Assembly: GCA_036583965.1 (NCBI GenBank)
Contig: JAZBQD010000013.1
Coordinates: 10,290,763-10,354,762 of the forward strand
Reading direction: 5' to 3'
DNA length: 64,000 bases
Source: Prunella strophiata
Lineage: Eukaryota; Chordata; Aves; Passeriformes; Prunellidae
Both the position numbers and the translations under genes were made by a program. This document shows positions 46,422 through 57,080 of this stretch, one piece after another; position 1 is the first letter of the stretch; every line of letters starts with the position of its first letter. A model generated the notes under the pieces. The model was not told the DNA's origin. It saw nothing but the letters and a program-made list of their open reading frames with translations, and did not search any database.

Positions 46422-49400
46422 TTAGGAGTTTTTCTGTGGAATTTTGATTGTCACCTAGGGATAAAAAAAAAAAAGGAAAGTTACAAGTTGGTTTTTTTTT
46501 TTCTTTTTAGGGGGATATTTACTGGAAGTGAGAGGCAGAAGAAAACCCAGCCAGGGGCAGGTTTGGAGACTGGCAAAGCTGGAGGAGAAGGGCTTTGGGT
46601 GCCAGTTTTGGTTCCAGCTCTCAGCCCAGCCCACACCAACGACACAAAGAGATTTTGGAGCTGCAGCAGAGGGTGAGGAAGGCTTTGGGTGCAGGCAATA
46701 CTCACATTTTTCACCTCCACATAGGCCTCCAGGCCATACTCCCCCAGCTCCCTCCCGTTGCCAGAGGCTTTGTAGCCCCCAAAGGGAGCCTGGGCACCAA
46801 ACACATCGTAGCAGTTTATCCTGGAATGGAGAGGGAGCTGAGACACCTGGAGCTCAGAGCTGCTCTGGCTGCAGCTCCTGGCTTTGCCCATTCCCTGAGG
46901 GTGGACACAGAATCCACCCCCAGCTCTCTTTGTCCAGGACCAGTGTCCAGTTTGCACCCCCACCCTCCCAGCCAGGAGCTGCTCCCCAAAATCCCACCCA
47001 GCCCTGAGCCATCCCCTGGGTCCTGTCCCTCCCTTCCCTTGTCCCCAGTCCCCCTCCAGCTCTCCTGGAGCTCCTTTAGGCCCTGGAGGGGTTTTAAGGT
47101 CCCCATGGAGCCTTCTCCAGGTGAACACCCCCAGGGAATCACTCTGACAGGAGAGATGCTGCAGCCTAAGTAAATAAATATCTATTAAAAAATATCTGTC
47201 TATTAAAAATCTATTAAAAATATATTTTAAAATCTATTAAAATTTATAAAATATCTACTAAAATCCATAAAGTATCTATTAAAAAATCTATAATATAGCT
47301 ATTTTAAAAATCTACAAAATAGCTATTAAAAATCCACAAAATAGCTATCCAAAAAACCTATAAAATATCTATTAAAAAACCTATAAAATATCTATTAAAA
47401 ACTATTAAAAATCTAAAAAATATCTATTAAAAATCTAAAAAATGTCTATTAAAAATCTAAAAATATCTCTTAAAAATCTAAAAAATATCTCTTAAAAATC
47501 TAAAAAATATCTCTTAAAAATCTAAAAAATATCTCTTAAAAATCTAAAAAAATGTCTTATTAAAAATCTAAAAAATGTCTCTTAAAAATCTAAAAATGTC
47601 CTCTTAAAAATGAAAAAATATCTCTTAAAAATCTAAAAAATACCTATTAAAAATCTTAAAAAATATCTATTAATTAAAATCACTATTAAAATATATATCT
47701 ATTAAAAATCTATTTTAAAAATCTTTGAAAAAAAATAAAAAAAAAACATTTTCAAAATCTAAAAAACATTTTCAAAATCTAAAAAACATTTTCAAAATCT
47801 AAAAAACATTTTCAAAAATCAAATAAAAAATCAAATTTCCACAAAAATCAAATTTCCACAAAAAACCAAATCCCCACAAAACCCCCACCCAAATGTCCCC
47901 CAGTTCCGCTGACAGCTGCAGGCTGCCCTGCCCCTGAGCCCAGCCCAGCTCACAGTGTCCCCACAGGAGGGGCAGTGCCAGGCTCACCAGACCGTGCCAG
48001 CCCTGAGGCTCTGGGACACGAAGTTGGCTTTGTCCAGGTCCCTGGTGAACACCGCGGCTGCCAGGCCGTACTTGGAGTCGTTGGCTCTCTCAATCACCTC
48101 CTCCACGGTCCTGAACTTCAGGATCTGCATCACTGGCCCAAAGATCTGCAAAGAGCCAAGCAGGGCACGGGAGAGCTGGGGTGGGGCTCAGAACCTGCAG
48201 CATTATTGCATTATTTATTTCAGAACCTGCAGCATTATTGCATTATTTCAGAAGCTGCATCATTATTTCATTATTTATTTCAGAATCTGCAGCATTAATG
48301 CATTATTTCAGCAGCTGCAGCATTTATTGCATATTATTCAGCAAGAGCTGCCATCATTTATTTTATTATTTATTTTCAGAACCTGCAGCATTATTGCATT
48401 ATTGCATTATTTATTTCAGAACCTGCAGCATTATTGCATTATTTCAGCAGCTGCAGCATTATTTCATTATTTATTTCAGCAGCTGCATCATTATTTCATT
48501 ATTTATTTCAGAAGCTGCATCATTATTTCATTATTTATTTCATCATTTCAGAAGCTTCAGCATTATTTCATTATTTCAGAAGCTGCAGCATTATTTCATT
48601 ATTTCAGAAGCTGCAGCATTATTTCATTATTTCAGAAGCTTCAGCATTATTTCATTATTTATTTCATCATTTCAGAAGCTGCAGCATTATTTCATTATTT
48701 ATTTCATTATTTCAGAAGCTGCATCATTATTGCATTATTGCATTATTTCAGAAGCTGCAGCATTATTTCATTATTTATTTCAGAACCTGCAGCATTATTG
48801 CATTATTTATTTCAGAACCTGCAGCATTATTGCATTATTTATTTCAGAACCTGCAGCATTAATTGTCCACAGGGTGAAAAAGTAGAATTTTGGGGGTTCA
48901 AGAGGCAAGATGGAGGAATCTGGGTGTGTCCTGTCCTTCTTCTTCTTCTTCTTGTCCTCCATCTCCTGCTGTGATGGTGACACTTTTGGATTGGTTTAGA
49001 GCAGAGACAGACTGTCTAACATAGGTGATAGGTATTGGAAAATGATTGTAAATAAAGTACTCACAGTTCTTAGTATAAAAAGTTAACACCACCCTAAAGG
49101 CTGGGATTGTGCCTCAACCCAACCTGCTGGACAGAGCTCAGCAGGTCAGAGAAAGAATGTGATAGATAAGGAAAAATAAACAACCCTGAAAGCAGAACTG
49201 ACAAATCTCAACTTCTTCTTCAGTCACAGGGCTGGGAGAAAAAGACTTTCTAATCCCTCAGGAGCCATCACAACCACAGAAAGCCAAGAGTGACCTCATC
49301 ACTCTACAACTCCCTGAGAGGTGGCTCTGCTCAGGTGGGGTTTGTCTCCTTCTCCAGGAGCTGACAGAACCAGAGGACACAGCCTCAAGCTGCACCAAGG

Positions 49401-52400
49401 GAAATACAGGTTGGATATCAGGAAAAAGTTTTTTACAGAAATGGTGATAAAGTTCTGGAATGGCTGCCCAGGGAGGTGATGGAGTCACCATCCCTGGGTG
49501 GGTTTAACAAAGCCTGGATGTGGCACTGGGGGCCAGGGTTTAGGTTGGACTCAATGATCTTGAAGGTCTCTTCCAACCCAGTGATTCTGGGATTATTTCA
49601 GAAGCTGCAGCATTATTTCATTCTTTCAGAAGCTGCAGCATTATTTCATTCTTTCAGAAGCTGCAGCATTATTTCATCCCACAGGATGTGAATTTCAGTG
49701 TCACTTCCCTATTGCAAAGGGCCCAGGGTGTCACCAGAAGTGACACCAGTATCTCAGTGTGATAACGTCACACTGAGTTTCACAGCCATTGCTTGGAAAC
49801 CTGGGGGTTTTGCACCAAGAGGGGACAAAATGCCACTGTCTTGGTTTGAAAGACAAGTGTTTGCTCATGAAGGCAGGAACTTCTTTTTTTAAATGGAAAA
49901 TGTCAACTTTTTTCCTGAATTATTGTAATTTTGAAATTAAAGGGCTTTTAGGCAAAAATATGAGGATAGGAATAACAGGTTTTTACTAGTATGTGTAAAT
50001 AATAATAAAACCCCCTATAATTTATTAGGAAAATGAAAATAAGTAATAATTACAAAACCCCTATAACTTAATAGGAAAATTAACCTATGACTTAATTGGA
50101 AAATGAAAATAAGTAATAAAAAACCCCTATAACTTAATAGGTAAATGAAAATTAATAATAATTTAAAACCCCTATAACTTAATAGGAAAATTAAAATAAA
50201 TAATAATTTAAAACCCCTATAACTTAATAGGAAAATTAAAATTAATAATAATTTTAAAACCCTATAACTTAATAGAAAAATTAAAATAAAATGCAGTAGT
50301 ACAAAAACACTGGCAGAGTCAGAATATAACTTGACACCCTGTCAGTCAGAGTGATTAAATGTTAGTTGCAGTCCTCCTGAAGTGACAGATGTAGCTCTGT
50401 TAAAGTAGTAATCTCATAAAAAGATGTAGTTTTCTTCTAAAAGTTCAGTACTAATATAGGTAAATTTAGTCTTCCTCTAGAAATCTAATTTTAAAAAGCT
50501 GCTTACAGTATTTTAAATCTCAAATTATATCTACATAAGAATGCTTAGCTCCTTCTCATAAGTAAAACACCTCACAATAGAATGATGTCATTTTATCAAT
50601 CATGCAGTAAAACCCAACAGCTCATTAACAAAAGATATCCCCCTAAAAGAAATAAATTATTAAAAAAATAAAGCCAGCTGGAGCAGTGGTTTTTAACAGC
50701 TATTACTAGAACACATCCTTTTAATTCCACCTCAAGTGCCAGCTCAGAGAGCCCCGAGGTGCTGCAGCACTCACCTCCTCCCTGGCAATGGTCATGCTGT
50801 CCTGCACGTCCCCAAACACCGTGGGCTGGATGAAGTAGCCCCTGTCTGCAGCAGGGCTGCCACCACACAGCAGCTTGGCTCCCTCCCTCTGCCCCGTGCT
50901 GATGTAGCCCAGGATCTTCTTGAACTGCTCCTCATCCACCTGAGAGCCAGGAGGGGACACAGGTCAGCTCCACCTGGGAACAGGTGCCACTCCCAGCTGC
51001 TGTGCTCCAGCAATTCCTCATTGCTGCCAAGCAGTCTCCAAAGGGAAATTGTAATTTTTGAATGGCAGCAGCAAGTTTTGGAATTGTCCCAATGGTTAAT
51101 GAACTCCTCCCTCCTGCACCAGTGATAGTGGGCACAGTTCAAATTAGATTAATTAATAGAGCCAAGGATAGTCCCACTCCAATCTACACAAGGACTCAAG
51201 ATTGGGACAATTTCATGAGATAACAGCTCAGGGCATTCCTGCTCCCACCTGAGGCCCCTGCTCGGTTTTGAAGTCAAAAGGGTTTCCAACCACCCTGGCC
51301 TTGGCCTTCTCCACACTCCTCTCCACAAACTCGTTGTAAATGTCCTCCTGCACGTAGGTCCTGGAGCCAGCACAGCAGCACTGCCCTTGGTTGAAGAACA
51401 GGGCAAAGTGGGCTTGATCCACAGCCCAGTCCACTGGGAAGAGGGAGAGAAAACAAATGAGCAAACAAACCCAACCAGACCTGTGACTTTTTTAGCACAA
51501 TTATCAGAGAGTCCTGGGGATACAAAGTCCTTTCAGCTGACAGCATTTGCCATGGGTTGGTAGGGCAGGAGTTACAGACTTCATTCTTTATTAAAGCACC
51601 CCAGAATAGAGACAAACATCTAACCTGAGGCAGGGTACAGTTCTCATTGGAAATTATCACGTGTTAAGGATGAATTTTCTTTCTCACTTAACTGCCATAT
51701 AAAAGCAAGTGTTGGCTCATCAAAGCCAAAAATGAGTTTATATGCAAAGGGATGAGGAAAGCAGGACTTCATAGGGAAAGAACAGAGTGCTGTGCTCCAA
51801 GATAAATGGAAACAAAACTGGAGCAAGGACTGGAGGAAGATACTGAAACAATTAATTTTTTTGTTGATAACTGAGCTACCCAGCACTGGGAAAAAAGTGG
51901 GAGTGGAGGAGTGCTGATGCACAAATGCAACAGCAGGCACAGAGTGGTGCTGTCATTGCTAGAGCCTCACACAGGAGAGCTTTCCTTCCTTTTCCTTTCC
52001 CATCCAGCTCTGCTTGGAAGAAGCCAAGGTAAAAGGCACAGATCAAATATTGCCCAGCAGCCACTCACTGTCTGCATCAGACATGATGATATTTGGGCTC
52101 TTCCCTCCAAGCTCCAGGGTCACCCTCTTGAGGTTACTCTCTGCTGCAGCCTTTTGGATCAGGTGTCCAACCTGCAGGGAGAGCAGAGCAGGTGTTGGAA
52201 TTAACTCCCACATCAGCAAGAGGGCTCTGGGTTTACATCTCAGTCAGCATTTAATGTTAATCCTCATTGTCAGGGCTTTAAGTCTGCCCAGAGTTCCACC
52301 TCCAATAAGAAACAGCTCAGGGGAAACAATAGGAAATATTCTAAAGAATCAAATCAGAACAAAAGTGTCTTACATAATGCAAATACACAGCTCACCCTGG

Positions 52401-55400
52401 AATCAGCTTTGAATGAGGTGGAGAAGCAAAGCACCCCCAGGATTTTACCCAGCTGTGAGATTTTCCCTGGTGCCAGGGCTGAGGGTGCTCCCTTACCTCT
52501 GTGGAGCCAGTGAAGGCCACTTTGTCCACGTCCATGTGGGAGGAGATGGCAGCTCCTGCCGTGGGCCCATAGCCAGGGATGATGTTCACCACGCCCGGGG
52601 GGAATCCAGCCTGGCAATGCCCAGCAGCACACAGCAACAGCATTTATTCCTGTTACAAACCAAGGCTTTCACCCCCCTCCTGTTTGTGACACTCCCACCA
52701 GAGCAGCCTTTACTCCTTTCATTTCTCCTTTCATTTCTCCTTTGATTTCCCAGGGCTTTATTTTAATGCTGTTTGCAATACCCAGGACAATTCCTCTTCC
52801 CACCCCACATCCCAAGCACAAGCTGAAGGTGTGTATACACACAGAAATATGTTCACTTTATGATCACCCTGAAGTTCATTATCTAATCAAACCTCAAAGA
52901 GCCCTTCCCTAATCAAGACTTACATCATCTGCACTTGTATTTATATGAGCAACAGGAGTTTTTTTGCTAAATCAACCCAGCCTTTCTGCAGACAGCCCTT
53001 CCCTGCTCCTGTCTCCAGCAGTGATGGAATCCTGGCCCTGTCCTCACCTCTTTGATCAGACTGGCCACATAGAGAGCACTCAGGGGGGTTTGCTCTGCCA
53101 CTTTCATCACAACCACATTCCCAGTGGCCAGGGCAGGCCCCAGCTTCCATGCTTGCATCAACAGTGGGAAGTTCCACTGAAAAACAAGGAGAGATTTGCT
53201 GGTGTGAACTTGAAAGCTTCTGATTAGTCAGTAATGAACCAGTGAGCTCAACTCAAATCAGCACTTAGGAAACAGTCTTGGATTTTTTCTCATCACACAA
53301 AATTTTGGGGTTAATTCTAGGCAGCAATTTAAACTTTATTGTGGTTCTGAGTCAGGTAATTCCTATAAAGAGGCTTAAACCCCTTTATTATTTTTTTTCT
53401 TAATCAGCAGATACAAAGTAAACCTCACTCAGAGCCCATGAAATCAACAGGCAGCTCTGCACTCCCAGAGTGAGGTAAGAGCCCTCCCAGCTGGTGCAAG
53501 CCCAGCTTTGTTTGCCCTGGGAGGAAGCAGAGGTTGGCAACAGAGGGGAACTTACAGTGTAACACTGAATTCTTGCAGGAAGTGCTGCTACATTTTACTC
53601 ACAGGGATGATTTGCCCACAGACTCCCACGGGCTCGTGTCTTGTGTAGCAGAAGAAGTCTCCATCTAATGGGATGGTTTTGCCATGGAATTTATCTGACC
53701 AGCCTGCAAAGTATCTGGAAACAGTAACAGCCTTGGTCACTGGAATGAAAATAACAAGTCTGCTGCCAACAGAAAATAAGAGAGGCTTCCTCTTTTTCAG
53801 TCAATGGGACACAACTCAGGTATTTCCCAAACAGGTGATTTAAAGAATGGACAGTAAACAGAAACATTTGTGTCTCCCATTGCAATGTCTATGCTGTAAC
53901 AGATCACCACCATCTGTGTGACTTGGGGAAGTCAGAGGAATTACAGCAAAAAGTAAACCCAAAGTGTCTGCTAGGAAACCATCAGTCAGACCCAGATCCC
54001 ACAGCACCTGAACCTGCAGAGACCCAGTGCCATGGCCAGCTGGCTGGCCTCCAAACCCACCTGAGACATTTGACCACCATGTCCAGATCCACCAGGTAGG
54101 AGATGGCGTAGGGTTTGCCATTATCCAGAGTTTCCAGGGCCTGCAAAGGCAACGAGAGAGCTCCTGAAGAGCCAGGGGGAACTCACCTGTACAGCCCTGA
54201 GTCAGGTCTCAGTTTGCAGCCTGTTCCTGCATGTTTTTGCTCTCAGGTTTCCCCAAAGAGCCTCCCCAGGCTCTGTGAGTCTGTCCCAGGTTGAGCTGGG
54301 GGTGGAGCCCCAGCCCAGCAGAGCCCCCGCGGTTCCCGCGCTCACAGGCCAGGTAGGCGCGGTCCCTCTCGATCAGGTCGGCCAGACGGTTCAGCAGCTT
54401 CCCGCGGTGAGATGCATCCATCCTCCTCCAGGGAGAGCCCAGCTGGAACGCTGCCTTGGCTGCCTTCACTGCCTTGTCCACATCTGCCTGCGGGGGAGCC
54501 CAGGCAAAGGGTGAGCAAGGAGTAACCAGCCCCTCCTCGCTCTCTGCAAACAACAAAAGCTCTCCCTGCTCTGCAGGAGAAAAGAGCCCTGCAGCCAGGC
54601 AGCACAAGAGGCTGCTCCTGCCAGGCTTCTGGGGGAAGAGCCTGCAGCCTTGGCAGCTGCCCTGCTGCAAGGCACTCCTCAGTCCCAGGGCAGGGGAGCA
54701 CATGGGTGCAGCCCTGGGCCACTTTCCCCAGGAGCAGCAGCCTCAGCACAAGCACTGCAAGGACACAGCTTCCCCACCCAGGCTGCATCCTGGCAGCAGC
54801 AATGGCAGAGCAGCAGCTGTGCAGCCACAACCTCTGCCTGTGCTCACCCTCTGTTATTCCAGCTACACAGAGTGCAAATATCATCAGGTTATTTCTGCAA
54901 TGTCACCTGCTAGGGTTAATATTTGCATCCTAGAATGAGGCATGGAAAAAGCTCTGGAAGTCTACTTTTGGCACTTTTTGAGAATCCAGTCTAAAGGAGT
55001 TTTTTCCTTGATCAGCTGTCTCTGCTCCATGATTTTGTCCTGTCAGGGCATTTGCTGGTTCCTACTTGGTTCTCTGTCCTGGCTTGCTGCAATGGTCTCG
55101 CCAGGACAAGCCAGGCTGCCACAGAGAGGCAAACAACAAAGGGTTTCCCTCTCTCACTCCTCCCCTGGGGAACACACACAGGTTTCCAGACTGTAGGAAA
55201 AACCCAAATTGCTTGGAAAACACCACCTCAGCTCTGCCACAGACTCCCAGGAGGGCCTTGCATAAGGCAGGTGATGATTACATGACTTTATTCCCCACCA
55301 TTTCTATTTTTTTAAAGCAGTAGTGAAGGAAGGACACACACAGCACTTGATGTGGTATTTACACAGATCAGGCACTGCTGCAAACACAGAGTGCCCAGGT

Positions 55401-56764
55401 GGGCCATGGGGTGGTGTCTGCAACCCCTCTGGACCTGCTCCCATGGAGAACAAACCCCTCTCACCCCAACAACCTTTACCTTGTCCCCCTCAGCCACCTG
55501 GCAGATGACTTCTCCCGTGGCTGGGTTGATGGAGGGGAAGGTTTTCTTGCTGACTGCATCGTGCCATTCGTTATTTATGAAAATCTGCAAGGGAAAAGCC
55601 AAGCAGGGTGAGCCTTCCAGCCAGACCCCAGGGAAATCAGGGGAAGCTTTGCTTCTTTGATGCCATCTGAGGAGCCTGGTTAATTAAAAGGGCTTAACTT
55701 GACTTGTGTGGGCTCCAAACCTGCAGCAATATGAAGGAGATGCTTTAGCCTAAAAGCACACAACACAGCCTCAAGTGAATAAAAGAATTCACAGCTCAGC
55801 AAACAGCACATGAGTTGGAAGAGGTTCCCATCTTGGTAGGTCCTTGCAAAAGCTGGAAGCCTGGCTGGAGCTGTGCAGGGACAGCTCAGGAGACTGAAGA
55901 GTGGTAAAATGCTTTAGGCATGGATAATACAGTGAGTTGATTTTGTCCAGAGCACCAGAACTTTTACAGCATTTCTTACCAGTCTTAAGCATCTTTTCTA
56001 ATCTGAATTATTCTGTTATTTCCCAATTATCCAATTTTAGGCTCCCCATGAACAAGAACCAGGAACTAACAGCAGCTTTTTATCAACTATTTCCAAGGGT
56101 AATTTTTTTTTTTTTTTTTCAGGTCTGTGGCAAGAGAATGGGAGTGCAAAGATCGTGGTACTCGCCAAGAACTTGCAGAACGCCCAGACAGCCACCAAGA
56201 GCCTGGGCACGGCCAGCGGGGGAGGAGTGGCCGGGTGCCTCGGAGCGCTGCCTTCCAGCAGCACCTCGCACAGGTGATCCCAGGGTTTTCCTGGAGCAAG
56301 GGTCCAGTCTCTGCAGACAACCAGCCCAGCACCTTCACCTCCCTTCCCGCGCCCTTCCTCAGAGTTTTTTCCTTAGGTTGTTCGCGCCGATGCGGGACCG
56401 CTGAACCCCCCGAGGGGAAGGGGGCAGAGCCCGGTGGCGATGGGACACGCGCCCTGTGCCCCACACCTGCGGCTGCACCCAGGGCTGCTCTTTTCCATGG
56501 CTTTGGGCCCAAATCCCCGGCTGCTCCGGGCTCAGCGCCGCCCCGGGCTGGCCCAGCCCGCTCCGGGCTCGATCGGCGCACACGGAAGCCCCGAACCCCC
56601 CGGCCCGGCCCGGCTGCTCCGGGCCCCCAGCGCGGCCCTACCTTGTTGTAGGCGATGTCGGGGCGCGGGTTGGGCGCCGGGATGGGGGAGGCGGCGGCGG
56701 CCGAGAAGGGAGCCCGGAGCAGGGCCGGGCAGAGCCGGGAGCCGCGCACCACCGCCCGCAGCAT
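46422..56764 (-). CDS. ALDH2: ALDH2, mitochondrial aldehyde dehydrogenase (13 exons; exon 3 donor out of frame)
   Basis: Seen, in transcript order: 56642-56764, 55480-55584, 54347-54487, 54061-54140, 53603-53714, 53048-53176, 52497-52610, 52069-52171, 51249-51433, 50775-50939, 47988-48145, 46706-46820 and 46422-46454. These give 520 aa plus TAA. Residues 1-20 or so ([20 protein letters not shown]) look like a mitochondrial presequence. Family residues present: PWNFPLL (catalytic-site Asn), [17 protein letters not shown] (general-base Glu), [10 protein letters not shown] (catalytic Cys in the Cys triplet), and EAYVEVKN, which keeps the Glu changed in the human East-Asian variant. Known: oxidises acetaldehyde and lipid aldehydes with NAD+ in the matrix, as a tetramer. 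Odd: homology predicts exon 3 to end at 54347 (YLA), but the GT donor begins one base later. Using it adds a T and gives a stop eight codons after the Leu of YLA. Confidence 0.95.
47165..47860. repeat. AT-rich tandem array (TATTAAAAATCTAAAAAATA-type), ALDH2 intron 11
   Basis: About 20-22 base units built on CTATTAAAAATCTA... repeat for about 550 bases. A sub-array of four to five 19-base units AAAAACATTTTCAAAATCT follows at 47745-47820, then CAAATTTCCACAAAAATCAA copies. It runs to within about 130 bases of exon 11. Confidence 0.88.
48190..48864. repeat. 28-bp minisatellite (CAGAAGCTGCAGCATTATTTCATTATTT), main block, ALDH2 intron 10
   Basis: More than 20 units with variable numbers of ATTATTTC/ATTATTGC sub-repeats, so periods alternate. 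It starts about 45 bases beyond exon 11's acceptor side and is cut at about 48864 by an LTR-like insertion. A remnant of the same unit resumes at 49594. Confidence 0.92.
48865..49245 (+). mobile_element. Solo LTR-like sequence of an endogenous retrovirus (songbird type)
   Basis: Contains TAGTATAAAAAGTTAACACC (TATA region), ACAGAGCTCAGCAGG, an AATAAACAACCCTGAAAGC polyadenylation region and a final GGGCTGGGAGAAAAAGAC. These occur in the order I associate with LTRs of passerine endogenous retroviruses. No internal gag/pol/env sequence lies beside it, so it is a solo LTR. Exact ends and target duplication are not resolved. Confidence 0.65.
49262..49593 (+). mobile_element. CR1 LINE 3' fragment, ALDH2 intron 10
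   Basis: CTACAACTCCCTGAGAGG, CTGACAGAACCAGAGGACAC, GGCTGCCCAGGGAGGTGATG, GAGTCACCATCCCTGGG, TTGGACTCAATGATCTTGAA and CTTCCAACCCAGTGATTCTG are the end of CR1 ORF2 and its 3' UTR. It is the best preserved CR1 in the window. Confidence 0.93.
49594..49680. repeat. 28-bp minisatellite, remnant block
   Basis: Three copies of CAGAAGCTGCAGCATTATTTCATTCTTT follow directly on the CR1 tail. The same unit forms the array at 48190-48864. Confidence 0.9.
49838..50660 (+). mobile_element. Solo LTR of an endogenous retrovirus (songbird type) with internal tandem repeat
   Basis: Starts TGTCTTGGTTTGAAAGACAA and ATGAAGGCAGGAACTTC. It then has a 40-46 bp AT-rich tandem block, then TTGACACCCTGTCAGTCAGA, TTGCAGTCCTCCTGAAGTG, GTCTTCCTCTAGAAATC, ATGTCATTTTATCAATCATG and TTAACAAAAGATATCC. 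I associate this order of blocks with a common songbird ERV LTR. No coding part is attached. The right end is approximate and no target duplication was identified. Confidence 0.78.
50000..50290. repeat. AT-rich tandem repeat inside the LTR, about 40-46 bp unit
   Basis: About seven copies of ACCCCTATAACTTAATAGGA followed by AAATTAAAATAAATAATAAT-like sequence, with small length changes. Confidence 0.85.
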
Positions 56765-57080
56765 GCTGAGCTCAGCTGGGCCGGGCCGGGCCCCGCCAGC
56801 CGGGACAGCCCCGCTGCGGCCCCCCCGCCCCGCCCCGGCACCGCTCGGCACCGCCCACCTCGGCTCGCTTGGGCTCGGCTCAAGCACGGCACGAGCAGAA
56901 CCTGCTTGGCCTCCTTGGTTTTTATGGAAAAGGCTCGGTTCGAGCAGCACAGTTTGGCTCAGCTCAGCTGGGCTCAGCACGGTCCCGTTCGGATCAGTCT
57001 GCGTGGCTCGGCCGGGCTCGGCACAGCTCAGCACCGTTCGGGTCGGTTCAGCTCCGTTCGGTTCAAATCAGGCTCGGTTT
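56765..57080 (-). promoter_or_regulatory. ALDH2: ALDH2 upstream CpG-rich region with GGCTCGG/GGTTCGG repeats
   Basis: Immediately upstream of the ALDH2 start the sequence is GC-rich with GC boxes (CCCCGCCCCGCCCC near 56823-56836). From about 56865 to 57080 it becomes a degenerate array of GGCTCGG, GGTTCGG and GGCTCAGC words. No TATA box is seen, so the first part is the likely promoter. Confidence 0.6.

Noticed and set aside
46706..46820. Possible Lys variant in ALDH2 (human Glu-to-Lys position)
   Set aside because: The exon encodes AYVEVKN, so the Glu is kept.
47955..48974. 339-codon frame rich in His-Tyr-Phe-Ile
   Set aside because: It is the antisense shadow of ALDH2 exon 11 plus the 28-bp minisatellite.
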